Source of the DNA: Pseudomonas sp. KU26590
GTDB taxonomy: Bacteria; Pseudomonadota; Gammaproteobacteria; Pseudomonadales; Pseudomonadaceae
Reading direction: 5' to 3'
DNA length: 64,000 bases
Assembly: GCF_026153515.1 (NCBI RefSeq)
Contig: NZ_CP110644.1
Location: forward strand, 4,059,501-4,123,500
Numbering within the stretch: position 1 is the stretch's first letter; each line of letters opens with the position of its first letter. Of this stretch, positions 1 through 8,635 are shown piece by piece. The notes beneath the pieces were generated by a model. The model was not told the origin of the DNA and did no database searches. It saw only the letters and a list, made by a program, of their open reading frames with translations. The translations under genes were made by a program, and so were the position numbers.

Positions 1-1
1 G

Positions 2-1483
2 GTGTTTACAGACACTCTGAACCGGGTCTGCGTACGCTTCCACTGGGACCGCCTGTCTCAGGATGGCGAGTTGGGCTCATGCTGGCTGCGCATGATGCAA
101 CCGAGCAGCGGCCCGGACTGGGGCAGTGTGCATGTGCCGCGTGCCGGTGAAGAGGTGGTCATCACCTTCCTGGATAACGACATTGATCGGCCACTGGTCA
201 TGGGCCAGGTCTACGGCGGTCATAAGCCGGCCTGGCACTCCAGCGGGCTGATGGCCGGTTACAAGAGCAAGGAAGTCGGCGGCGGTGGCTTCAACCAGTG
301 GGTGATGGACGACTCAACCGGACAGGTCCGTACCCAGATCCACAGCAGCCACGGGCATACGCAGCTTAACCTTGGTTACCTGATCGACCAGCGAGGTAAC
401 AACCGGGGTGGCTTGCGCGGCACGGGTTTCGAGTTACGCACCGATGCCTACGGCGCACTGCGCGCTCAGCAAGGTCTTTACCTCAGCACCTGGAAACGCA
501 GCGGAGCCCAGGGCGCACAGATCGATGCCAGCGAAGCGCAGCAACAACTGAAAAACAGCGAGCAGCGCGTCAAGACCTTGTCCGACACCGCGCAACAGCA
601 CAATGCCCTACCCATGCAGGAAGGCCTGGACAGCCTGACCCAGCTCAACAGCGACGCCGATGTGACCTACGGCAGCGACGACGGCACCCCGAGCCAGGGC
701 CCCGGCGAACAACAACGCAACGGCGGCGACACCGCCTGGGCAATACGCAGCGGCGGACGCGGCAAGACACCGGGTTACCAGCAACCTCTGCTGATCGCCT
801 CCTCCCCTGCCGATATCGCCACCGCCACGCCGAAAAGCACCCACCTGCACAGCGGCAAACACCTGACCCTGAGCACCGGCGAAGACGTAAGCATCGCCAG
901 CGGTAAATCCTTGCTGGCCAGCGTGGCGCAAAGCATCAGCCTGTTTGCACAGAACGCGGGGGCCAAACTGTTTGCGGCAAAGGGCAAGATCGAGTTGCAG
1001 GCGCAGAGTGATGCGATGGAGCTGACCGCGCAGCAGGGCATGAAAATCACCTCCCTTGCACAGTTAGTAGAAATGTCTGCACAGAAGGAAATTTTGCTGA
1101 CCAGTGGCGGCGCTTATATCAGGATCATACGCGGCAATATCGAGGTGCATGCGCCAGGCACAATAGACATCAAAGGTGCCAAAAAGACCCTCAGCGGTCC
1201 CGCAAGCATGGACTACGCAAATAAGGAGCTTCCCATCGCAGTGCCCGCAGGGCTGTATGACGAGCAAAATCGCCTCATGACCACCCACGGTGTACCGCTT
1301 GAGGATGTCGCGGTCGAGGTTGATATTCCTGACGAAGGCAAGAAAATATTTTTTACCGACCAAGACGGTAATATTCCACGGATTTTTAGCGACAAGCCTG
1401 GTAATGGCAAGGTTACGCTTGTGCCTGACGAGTTGGTCGTGCCCGCGGGATCGGACGAATATTCTCCGAGTAAAAAACCATGA
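2..1483 (+). CDS. vgrG: T6SS spike protein VgrG, 5'-truncated by the window edge
   Basis: C-terminal part (493 codons) of a VgrG, the tip trimer of the type VI secretion needle. The first ~70 residues carry the gp5-like OB-fold signature (VRFHWD, then GSVHVPRAGEEVVITFL and DRPLVMGQVY). A DUF2345-type beta-helix stretch runs from about residue 245 to 370 (TWAIRSGGRG, HLHSGKHLTLSTGEDVSIASG). After it comes an extra ~80-residue tail (PAGLYDEQNR ... EDVAVEVDIPDEGKKIFFTDQDG) that looks like a transthyretin/carboxypeptidase-regulatory-like fold, as seen in VgrGs that carry a cargo adaptor; that reading is inference. The stop overlaps the next ATG (ATGA), so the VgrG and the downstream gene are translationally coupled. 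The N-terminal gp27-like half lies outside the window. Confidence 0.93.
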   Translation: MFTDTLNRVCVRFHWDRLSQDGELGSCWLRMMQPSSGPDWGSVHVPRAGEEVVITFLDNDIDRPLVMGQVYGGHKPAWHSSGLMAGYKSKEVGGGGFNQWVMDDSTGQVRTQIHSSHGHTQLNLGYLIDQRGNNRGGLRGTGFELRTDAYGALRAQQGLYLSTWKRSGAQGAQIDASEAQQQLKNSEQRVKTLSDTAQQHNALPMQEGLDSLTQLNSDADVTYGSDDGTPSQGPGEQQRNGGDTAWAIRSGGRGKTPGYQQPLLIASSPADIATATPKSTHLHSGKHLTLSTGEDVSIASGKSLLASVAQSISLFAQNAGAKLFAAKGKIELQAQSDAMELTAQQGMKITSLAQLVEMSAQKEILLTSGGAYIRIIRGNIEVHAPGTIDIKGAKKTLSGPASMDYANKELPIAVPAGLYDEQNRLMTTHGVPLEDVAVEVDIPDEGKKIFFTDQDGNIPRIFSDKPGNGKVTLVPDELVVPAGSDEYSPSKKP

Positions 1484-2198
1484 AGAATGACTTTAAATTT
1501 AACACTCAGGCTTGCTCGATCAACGATCTGAACCCGAAGTGTAGACAGTTGTGGTCCATCGGTCAGCAAGTCGCCGTAAGGCGGTTGAGCGTACAGACAC
1601 GCGCACCTTATCAGCAACCACCCCGATACCAGTTGATAAGCGACTTCAGCACGCGCGCTGCGCGTATCGCAGGTAATTACGCCCGAATCTATCTTGAGCT
1701 TGAGCACAAAGGAAAACCTGAGTTAAAAGGGCGATTCTACTGGACCGGGTTGGCAGCATTCGCCAGCAAGCAGGTCATGTGTGCGCTGGACTATACGACC
1801 CACACTAAGATGAGGGCGGTTCCGTTAATGGACTTATCGATGGACTTGTCAAAATAGTTTTTAGGCATGGGGAATTTTGGCTTTTTCAAGATATTTTTGT
1901 TTGGTATTGGTTCTATATAAACCACCCCGAGCAGCTCTTTGAATGCATAGACAGTCGAAGCATTGGAGACTGTGAAGATAACTTTCAAGCAAGCTTTAAA
2001 AAACTCCCCTGGTTTAGTGCGGCCGTACCAAAAATCAATAATCTCAAAGTCATGACCAAGGGGGAACTTTATGACAAAATTGACCGAATGGTCTTTATTA
2101 CTGAAATTGCGAACAGCTATCACGAGAAAATGTTTTCTTCAGCGTCCTATATGAACTCGGCAATCAGTACTATTTCCACCTGGAACGAGCGAACATGA
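1480..2198 (+). pseudogene. DUF2515-like VgrG-linked protein, frameshifted
   Basis: The first part reads from ATG 1480 to a TAG at 1855-1857 (125 codons; QACSINDLNPKC, RFYWTGLAAFASKQVMC). The coding sense then continues in the -1 frame from about 1809 (GLVKIVFRHGEFWLFQDIF, WYWFYINHPEQLFECI) to a TGA at 2196-2198, which overlaps the next gene's ATG as ATGA. Both halves together look like one protein of ~239 residues of the DUF2515 type often found beside Pseudomonas vgrG; that family name is from memory. The frame change lies between about 1797 and 1812. The gene is therefore either inactivated by a one-base deletion (or two-base insertion), or the sequence holds an error there. Likely role before damage: T6SS cargo or effector-associated protein (inference from position only). 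Confidence 0.72.
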
Positions 2199-3058
2199 GA
2201 TTTGTTTTATGCCTAACCTTTCTTTTGCTCTCTGGATGCTGGGATAACGTGCCAAAAAACAGCGCTGTGCAATTCTGGCTTGGAGATACTATCGAGACCA
2301 CCAAGAAAAATCTAGGATCAGATCTTTCCAGTGACTGTGACTCTGAGCTGTGCTGGTATCGGCATCGACAACCCGTACGTAGCGGAAAATTTCTGACCAT
2401 GATGTTAGGTGGAGAAAAATCCAGATTTGAAATCCAGCGAGTCTTTGCTTTTTCAGTACCGATCTACACTCAGGACGGCAACAAAATCGAGCTGATCAGT
2501 CTGAACCCCCTCGAAGTACCCGAAGATTCATTACACACCGAAGCGGAATCAAAATTTTATGAGCTGTTGACGTCACTCCAAAATGCGGGTTGGAAACGGT
2601 ATATACGTCTCGGTGAACCACGAATTTCCGGAACGGAAATAAACAAGCTTGACACGGTGAATGAAGTGCTCGGTAAGCCTGTCATGACAGGACCTTGGAG
2701 TGACCCGTCAATACGCCTACCCGAAGAGCTATGGCGGTCAATGCCCATCTTTAGTGATTGGTCATTTTACCGTGGTAATGAATACCTTACAGTGAGTGTT
2801 CAACGGGAAGACAGTGAAAAAGAACCCTCTAAAACCGGGACCTATCTTTTTACGCTCACCTTCAAATCCGAAAAAAGATTTTTTTCAGAATATTTTGATT
2901 CATCTGATCGCAATCGCATGAAAGAGCTGTTACCCGACCTACTGAAAAAGCTGGCATCGCAACGTGCGACCGCGGAAAGCCAATTGAAGAAACTGGGAGT
3001 CGCCATTGACGAGCGTTACCAGAATCCAACGATCAGCATCCTGGAAGCACAGCATTGA
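2195..3058 (+). CDS. Putative lipoprotein downstream of vgrG, possible T6SS immunity or accessory protein
   Basis: 287 residues. A short signal peptide ends in a lipobox, LLLSGC, with Cys15 as the lipidation site, so export and anchoring in a membrane facing the periplasm are expected. The rest is hydrophilic with no motif I recognise (Trp-rich N-terminus, acidic middle, Lys-rich C-terminal helix). The ATG overlaps the stop of the frameshifted upstream gene, placing it third in a vgrG-DUF2515-lipoprotein unit. Lipoproteins in that position are often immunity proteins for periplasm-acting T6SS effectors, but nothing in the sequence proves that. Base composition is clearly AT-richer than the rest of the window, as is common for exchangeable effector cargo. 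Confidence 0.8.
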   Translation: MRFVLCLTFLLLSGCWDNVPKNSAVQFWLGDTIETTKKNLGSDLSSDCDSELCWYRHRQPVRSGKFLTMMLGGEKSRFEIQRVFAFSVPIYTQDGNKIELISLNPLEVPEDSLHTEAESKFYELLTSLQNAGWKRYIRLGEPRISGTEINKLDTVNEVLGKPVMTGPWSDPSIRLPEELWRSMPIFSDWSFYRGNEYLTVSVQREDSEKEPSKTGTYLFTLTFKSEKRFFSEYFDSSDRNRMKELLPDLLKKLASQRATAESQLKKLGVAIDERYQNPTISILEAQH

Positions 3059-3350
3059 ACCTGATGCGCTTGGCAAGATGATTGATGCACGTCCGGTCAT
3101 GGGGACGGGTCAGCCACGACAGCCGATAAGCTGGCAGCAACCTGCCCAGAAAAAACGAGCGGCTTTAGGCAATGGCCGCCTATCAGGAGCTGACCAGATG
3201 AAGAATTGTGGCGATTTAGCGCCCAGGCTACGCGGTTGCGTAGTACACAACCCAAAAACTCCATACACTCAGCACCCTGATCAGAAAAACGCCAGAACAC
3301 AGGATTTCCTGGAAGAAAACGTCACCCTATGGAACATCAGGAGCAGCACC

Positions 3351-3779
3351 ATGAGCACAGCAGATCAGACGCGCAGCATTGGCACGTATAGCGCCAAGTG
3401 GCAGGAGCGCTTCAATTTCTTCGAGACGTATGGTGCGCCGAACGATCCACGCTTCAAGGCCGGCCTCAAATCACTTCCCGGCTTCAGGAAGAAAATGCTC
3501 ATCAACCTCAACGTCATCGCGTATTTCTTTGGTCCCGTTTATTTCTTCGTGCTGGGCCTGTGGAAAAAAGGCATTGCGTTGATTGGCATAATGCTCGCGA
3601 CCAACGCCTTGATCCTTCTTGTATGCACGCTTTTGGGAACCGAGGTTCCTTACGCGTTGGGGGGAGGTCTGAATGTGGCCTACGCCCTGATGTATGCCCT
3701 GACCGTCAACTACTCCTATTACCTAAAAGAAGTAAAAGGCGAGCAAGGCTGGAATCCGTTCAAAGGCATGCGTCTCTAA
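3351..3779 (+). CDS. DUF2628 family membrane protein
   Basis: 142 residues from ATG 3351, with AGGAG at 3339-3343 giving the start. A soluble N-terminal stretch (WQERFNFFETYG, a typical opening of this family) is followed by a hydrophobic region with two or three membrane segments (about residues 50-110) and a polar tail. DUF2628 proteins are small inner-membrane proteins of unknown function. It stands alone: about 290 bp separate it from the lipoprotein gene upstream and 139 bp from the seven-gene operon downstream. The open frame extends further 5' to 3006, but the upstream part is AT-rich, unlike a protein and lacks a ribosome site. Confidence 0.8.
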   Translation: MSTADQTRSIGTYSAKWQERFNFFETYGAPNDPRFKAGLKSLPGFRKKMLINLNVIAYFFGPVYFFVLGLWKKGIALIGIMLATNALILLVCTLLGTEVPYALGGGLNVAYALMYALTVNYSYYLKEVKGEQGWNPFKGMRL

Positions 3780-3918
3780 TCCGAAAAGGTAACCGATGGC
3801 ACCGCCCCCTGCCGAGCATAAAGGTTCGCAGTCCATCGACCAATACCCTATTCAACCAGCGTCATATTTGAATCAGTCATTCAGGTAATTGCCACATGGA
3901 TGCGAAGCCAGGACTCCA

Positions 3919-4926
3919 ATGACAGCGCCCTCTTCCCACGCAGCCTTGCTGCCACTGAAAATTATTGCGACGGGCGTAGCGGTGCCCGCAAATCGAGTTG
4001 ACTCGTCTGCGCTGGACACGTTATTGAACAAGCCTGCGGGTTATGTCGAAAAGCGCTCGGGCGTATATTGCCGTTTTCACGCAACACTCGATGCCAGCCA
4101 GGCCGAACTTGCAGCACAAGCACTTCAGGATGCCTTGAGAAGAGAGCAGATCCCGGCGGATTCGATTGATCTGTTGATCTCGGCTTCGGCAGTACCCATG
4201 CAGGCCCTACCCTGCACGGCAGCATTGATTCTCAAAGCGGCACACCTGCCGTCGGGTACCCCCGGCTTTGATATCAACAGCAGTTGCGTCGGCTTCATTA
4301 CAGCGCTACAGGTCGCCGCAGGCTTGCTCAATGCCGGAATCTACAAGCGCATCGCGATCGTGTCGGCAGATCTCGTTTCGCGCGGTATCGACTGGGATGA
4401 CGAAGAAAGCTCGCTGATCCTTGGCGACGGAGCAGCCTGTGCCATTGTCGAACGCGGTGACGGGAGCAGCGGCATTCTGAGCAGCCTATCCGAGACTTAT
4501 CCGCAGGGCAGCGACCTGTGCGAGATTCAAGCAGGCGGCACACGTCGCAATCCACGTACAGGCATGACTGACAGAAACTTTCTGTTCCATATGAAGGGCA
4601 AGCAGCTGTTTCGTCAGGCTGCCGCGTTGATTGAGGGCTACCTCGCACGCCTTCTGGAAAGGAGCGGATTGACGCTTGCCGAGATCGCCACCGTGGTCCC
4701 CCATCAGGCCAGCCATCTGTCGCTTGAGCACATGCGGAAAAGGCTTGGAGTACGACCTGAGGTACTGGTGGATATTTATCGCTATCACGGTAACCAGGTC
4801 TCGGCATCGATTCCGACGGCGCTGCACGCTGCTTTTACCACCGGTCGTTTTACAAGCGGCAAACCAGTAATGCTGATCGGTACCGCTGCCGGTTTGACAT
4901 TGGCGGGCATGGTGCTGCTGCCATGA
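3919..4926 (+). CDS. Ketoacyl synthase III-like (FabH/OleA-type) condensing enzyme
   Basis: 335 residues, full length for the family. The thiolase-fold triad is visible: Cys in FDINSSCVGF (about residue 117), His in VVPHQAS (about 254) and Asn in YHGNQVSAS (about 286). Such enzymes condense an acyl-thioester with malonyl-ACP (FabH) or two acyl-CoAs (OleA); which applies here cannot be read from the motifs. Start chosen at ATG 3919, with AGGA six bases upstream; a TTG at 3889 would add ten residues. It is the first of seven same-strand genes whose ends overlap, next to an SDR and an adenylate-forming enzyme. That argues for secondary or lipid metabolism and not for housekeeping fatty-acid initiation. 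Confidence 0.88.
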   Translation: MTAPSSHAALLPLKIIATGVAVPANRVDSSALDTLLNKPAGYVEKRSGVYCRFHATLDASQAELAAQALQDALRREQIPADSIDLLISASAVPMQALPCTAALILKAAHLPSGTPGFDINSSCVGFITALQVAAGLLNAGIYKRIAIVSADLVSRGIDWDDEESSLILGDGAACAIVERGDGSSGILSSLSETYPQGSDLCEIQAGGTRRNPRTGMTDRNFLFHMKGKQLFRQAAALIEGYLARLLERSGLTLAEIATVVPHQASHLSLEHMRKRLGVRPEVLVDIYRYHGNQVSASIPTALHAAFTTGRFTSGKPVMLIGTAAGLTLAGMVLLP

Positions 4927-5939
4927 AGGTTCTGCTGACCGGCGCCACCAGCGGCCTCGGACGTAATGCAGCAGAGTGGCTGTTGAGCGCAGGCCATAAG
5001 GTACATGCCACCGGACGGGACTCGGCAGTGGGGAATCTGCTGCGAGAAAAAGGAGCGGAGTTCACCGTCCTGGATCTGACCCGGGCTACAGCACAGCAAT
5101 GTGAGCAATTGATGCTCGGCAGTGACGTGGTCTGGCACTGCGCAGCAAAGTCTTCTCCCTGGGGTAGCGAGGCCGAGTTTCATGAGGCCAATGTAGTCGT
5201 CACAGAAAATCTGGCCGAGGCAGCTGGCCGCTGCGGCGTTTCGCGCTTCGTGCACATATCCACCCCTGCGATCTATTTCAACTTTCAAGACCATGAGTGT
5301 ATTGACGAGCAATACCGTGCCCGACGATTCGCCAATCACTACGCCAACAGCAAGTACCAGGCAGAGCAATCCATACAGGCGCTGGTACCGCTTTATCCAC
5401 AGACCACGTTTATTATCCTGCGGCCTCGTGGCTTGTTCGGCCCCTATGACCGGGTAATTCTGCCCCGGATCCTGAGCCAGATAGAACGCGATCATGGCGT
5501 TTTGCGTTTGCCGGGTGGTGGTCAGGCGGTGCTGGACCTGACGTTCGTACTGAACGTTGTGCACGCCATGGACCTGGCGAGCCATAACAATTCGTTGTCT
5601 TCCGGCGCTGCCTACAACGTTACCAATCATCAGCCCATGCGACTGGTGGATAGCTTGCAGTTGTTACTGCACGAACAACTCGGCATTCGTTATCGTGTGC
5701 AGCGCGTGCCTTACCGATTGCTGCACTCGCTGGCGACGGCACTCGAGCTTCTGGCCTGTATAACGCGCAAGGAGCCCGTGCTGACTCGATACAGTGTGGC
5801 GGCGGTGAACTTCGATATGACCCTAAGCCAGACGCGATCCATTGAAGAACTGGGCTACCGGCCTCGGTACTCGATGGAAGAAGGCGTTCAGCTCACGGGA
5901 GAGTGGCTTAAGTCTCACGCGGTGAAACCCTATGGCTAG
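4923..5939 (+). CDS. NAD(P)-dependent epimerase/SDR, 3-beta-HSD/OleD-like
   Basis: 338 residues. The extended-SDR cofactor motif TGATSGLG is at residues 6-13, and the active-site YANSK (YxxxK) lies near residue 140 with an upstream Ser in HISTPAIYF. The C-terminal half fits the 3-beta-hydroxysteroid dehydrogenase/dihydroflavonol reductase branch, to which OleD of olefin biosynthesis also belongs. The ATG overlaps the ketosynthase stop (ATGA), so the two are co-translated. Inferred job: reduction of the beta-keto product of the preceding condensing enzyme. Substrate unknown. Confidence 0.87.
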   Translation: MKVLLTGATSGLGRNAAEWLLSAGHKVHATGRDSAVGNLLREKGAEFTVLDLTRATAQQCEQLMLGSDVVWHCAAKSSPWGSEAEFHEANVVVTENLAEAAGRCGVSRFVHISTPAIYFNFQDHECIDEQYRARRFANHYANSKYQAEQSIQALVPLYPQTTFIILRPRGLFGPYDRVILPRILSQIERDHGVLRLPGGGQAVLDLTFVLNVVHAMDLASHNNSLSSGAAYNVTNHQPMRLVDSLQLLLHEQLGIRYRVQRVPYRLLHSLATALELLACITRKEPVLTRYSVAAVNFDMTLSQTRSIEELGYRPRYSMEEGVQLTGEWLKSHAVKPYG

Positions 5940-6738
5940 CATTACCACCTTTGAAGTGGGTTACTGCACGCATATCGGTTGTATGGCGTTGCAAGGCGCC
6001 GGCCTGCGGGTCTGCAAATTTCCGTCCAGGGCATATCTGCTGGAGGTTGGCGATCGCCGCTGGTTATGGGATACCGGCTACGCCAACCATTTTCAGGAGC
6101 ATACCCGGTCGGGGGTTTTCCGCATCTACAGCCAGGTTACCCCGGTATATCTGGATGCGGGTGAAACGCTACTGGATCAACTGCGTAATGCGGGTTACGC
6201 AGCCAACGATATTCAGGCGCTGATCATTTCCCACTTCCATGCCGATCACATCGCCGGCCTGCGGGACTTCAGTCATCTCAACTTTATCTGCTCGGGCGAA
6301 GGCTGGCAGAAAACCCGCTCATTACGTGGCATCGCCGCGCTCAAGCGCGCCTTCGTACCGGGACTGATTCCCGAAGGTTTCGAGGCAGCGTTGCAGTTCG
6401 TCGAGGGCTTTGAGCAGGTGAGCCTGGCCGGGCAACTGGCACCGTTTACACATGGCTACGAACTACCGGGCAGTGACGGGCAGATTTTTCTGGTGCCACT
6501 ACCAGGTCATGCGGCCGGACACATAGGTGCATTTATTCTTACAGAAGATGGCTGGACACTGCTGGCCAGTGATTCCGCATGGTCGCCGCTGAGCTATCAA
6601 GAATTGCGCGGGCCTTCTGTGCTTGCCAACGTGCTGATGGATGACAGCAAGGCCTACTACCAGACGCTGAATCGTCTGAACCTGTTGTGGGCAGCAGGTC
6701 ATGTGGATATCCGATTGTGCCACGAGGGCGATTTATGA
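5932..6738 (+). CDS. MBL-fold metallo-hydrolase
   Basis: 268 residues with the metallo-beta-lactamase signature SHFHADHIAG (HxHxDH) near residue 100, further ligand candidates at PLPGHAAGH (about 190) and ASDSAW (about 210), and an N-terminal beta-rich lid. Two metal ions, probably zinc, are expected. The family hydrolyses lactones, thioesters and phosphodiesters. In this operon a lactone- or thioester-hydrolysing step is a reasonable guess, not shown. The start overlaps the SDR stop by eight bases. Confidence 0.87.
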   Translation: MASITTFEVGYCTHIGCMALQGAGLRVCKFPSRAYLLEVGDRRWLWDTGYANHFQEHTRSGVFRIYSQVTPVYLDAGETLLDQLRNAGYAANDIQALIISHFHADHIAGLRDFSHLNFICSGEGWQKTRSLRGIAALKRAFVPGLIPEGFEAALQFVEGFEQVSLAGQLAPFTHGYELPGSDGQIFLVPLPGHAAGHIGAFILTEDGWTLLASDSAWSPLSYQELRGPSVLANVLMDDSKAYYQTLNRLNLLWAAGHVDIRLCHEGDL

Positions 6739-8018
6739 TCCCGGTGATGACGCTCTGGCACTACTGGCGAGCGCGCCGCCGGCGCTTTTCCAGTCGTCAG
6801 GCACTAGAGCATTTTCAGAACAGGCAACTGAAGCGCTTTGCCCATAGGTTGCTGGCCAAAAGTCCTTATTTTCGGGCTTACAGCGCTCTGCCATTCAACG
6901 AATGGCCGCTGATGGACAAAGCGCTGATGATGACGCAGTTCGACCAGATGAACACCGCAGGTCTGCAACGTGATCAGTTGCTGGCCTGCGCAAGGCGCGG
7001 CGAAGCCGAACGCGACTTCACGCCACGCATCGGCCGCTTTAGCGTCGGGCTGTCCTCGGGCACGTCAGGGCAGCGCGGCGTTTTTGTTGTGAGCCCGCAG
7101 GAACAGCAGATCTGGGCGGGCGGGATGCTTGCCAAGATGCTGCCAGACGGTATTTTCGCGGGTGAGCGAGTGGCGCTGTTTTTACGTGCGGACAATAACC
7201 TGTACCACAGCGTCGACAATCGCTGGCTGAGCCTGGCCTTTTATGACCTGTTCACGCCGTTCATTGAGCAGTTGCCTCGCTTACAGGCGCAGGCGCCTAC
7301 CATTATCGTTGCGCCAGCACAGGTGCTGCGCGCTTTGGCCCTGGCCGCTCTGGGCGGGCAGATCCAACTCGACGTGAAGAAAGTGATCTCCGTCGCCGAA
7401 GTCCTGGATGCGCAGGATCGCCAGTTGCTGAACACGGTGTTCCGCGAGGTCGGCGAGGTCTATCAGGCAACCGAAGGTTTTCTGGCGGCCACATGTTCTC
7501 ATGGCACGCTGCATTTGAACGAAGAGTTCGTGCATATTGAGCCCCAGTGGCTTGATGAGCATCGCTTCACGCCGTTGATCACGGACTTCACTCGCAGTAC
7601 CCAACCTATCGTACGCTACCGACTGGATGATGTACTGGTCAGGCAATCCGCGCCCTGCCCGTGCGGTCAGCATTCGATGGCAATTTCCCGAATCGAAGGT
7701 CGCCGCGACGATCAGCTTTCGCTGCCTGACCAGCACGGTGAGATGCAGATTATCTTTGCCGACCTGTGCAGTCGGGCAATTGCCAATGCACTGCCTCTGA
7801 CCAGTGACTACCGCTTGATTCAGCTCTCGAAAACCCGGTTGCAGTTGATTGCAGACTGTACGCAAACCGAACTGGAGCACGGCCGCAGACAACTTGTCGC
7901 ACTGTTCACACAACAGGGTATCGCCACTGACAAACTGGAATGGCAACTGACGGTGCAGAACGTGATGCCGAACTTCGATCGCAAACGACGCCGTATTGTC
8001 CGGCAGGCAGAAGCATGA
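6735..8018 (+). CDS. F390-synthetase/PaaK-like adenylate-forming enzyme
   Basis: 427 residues from ATG 6735, which overlaps the preceding stop as ATGA. The glycine/serine-rich phosphate loop SSGTSGQRG (about residue 105), the later QATEGFLA, and the C-terminal VRYRLDDVL followed by CPCG place it in the CoA-ligase-like ANL branch that includes phenylacetate-CoA ligase and coenzyme F390 synthetase. Such enzymes form an acyl-adenylate and pass it to CoA, a carrier or another acceptor. By analogy with OleC, which closes beta-hydroxy acids to beta-lactones, it could activate the SDR product. OleC itself is a different ANL subgroup, so this is analogy only. Confidence 0.83.
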   Translation: MIPVMTLWHYWRARRRRFSSRQALEHFQNRQLKRFAHRLLAKSPYFRAYSALPFNEWPLMDKALMMTQFDQMNTAGLQRDQLLACARRGEAERDFTPRIGRFSVGLSSGTSGQRGVFVVSPQEQQIWAGGMLAKMLPDGIFAGERVALFLRADNNLYHSVDNRWLSLAFYDLFTPFIEQLPRLQAQAPTIIVAPAQVLRALALAALGGQIQLDVKKVISVAEVLDAQDRQLLNTVFREVGEVYQATEGFLAATCSHGTLHLNEEFVHIEPQWLDEHRFTPLITDFTRSTQPIVRYRLDDVLVRQSAPCPCGQHSMAISRIEGRRDDQLSLPDQHGEMQIIFADLCSRAIANALPLTSDYRLIQLSKTRLQLIADCTQTELEHGRRQLVALFTQQGIATDKLEWQLTVQNVMPNFDRKRRRIVRQAEA

Positions 8019-8635
8019 GCAACCCCGTGATGTTCCGGTTGTGGCACATGCTGCTTGGCTGGGGTTCAGTCGGTCTGATCTATACGCTGACCGACCATTT
8101 GCAGAGGACCGGCCAAGTCATGACACCCTCACCGCTCGACCGGATGATCGCATTCACGCCGCACGCAATCTGGCTTTACCTGTCGTTCTTCGTGGTTGTT
8201 CCACTGGGCTATCTGATGACCCCACTCGATCGAGTACGCTGGCTGTCTCGCGCCATGCGCCTTACCGCACTGAGTGCCGGAACGGTCTACCTGCTGTGGC
8301 CAACAACGATGGTGTATCCGGTCGATGAGGGCACAACATTAAGCTCTACCCTGCTGGCAACGCTGACTTATGTGGACTCGACCCAGAATTGCCTGCCATC
8401 CCTGCACATGGCCCTGATGGTGCTGGCAGTCTGGGGGATCAGTGCCGCAAAGCGTAGCGTACGTACTGCAGTGTTTATCTTATGGGTGGCCGCCATTGCC
8501 TATTCGATCCTGCAATTGCGCCGCCATCTGTTCATCGACGTGGTCAGTGGCGCCATGCTCGCAATGGTGTCGGGCTTGCTGGTCGATGCGCTCGGCCGAA
8601 GCAGGCAAGTCGCACTCAAAGGGAATATGCAATGA
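8015..8635 (+). CDS. PAP2-family integral membrane phosphatase
   Basis: 206 residues, mostly hydrophobic with about five or six membrane segments. PAP2 motifs are present: CLPSLHMAL (PSxH) and RRHLFIDVVSG (the R...H...D element). The family dephosphorylates membrane lipids such as phosphatidate or polyprenyl diphosphate. The ATG overlaps the upstream stop (ATGA). Together with the two desaturase-like membrane enzymes that follow, it suggests that the pathway acts on or makes a membrane lipid. Confidence 0.85.
   Translation: MSNPVMFRLWHMLLGWGSVGLIYTLTDHLQRTGQVMTPSPLDRMIAFTPHAIWLYLSFFVVVPLGYLMTPLDRVRWLSRAMRLTALSAGTVYLLWPTTMVYPVDEGTTLSSTLLATLTYVDSTQNCLPSLHMALMVLAVWGISAAKRSVRTAVFILWVAAIAYSILQLRRHLFIDVVSGAMLAMVSGLLVDALGRSRQVALKGNMQ

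Noticed and set aside
3006..3350. 5' extension of the DUF2628 frame
   Set aside because: Ribosome site and family start fit ATG 3351; the upstream codons overlap the lipoprotein 3' end and do not look like protein.
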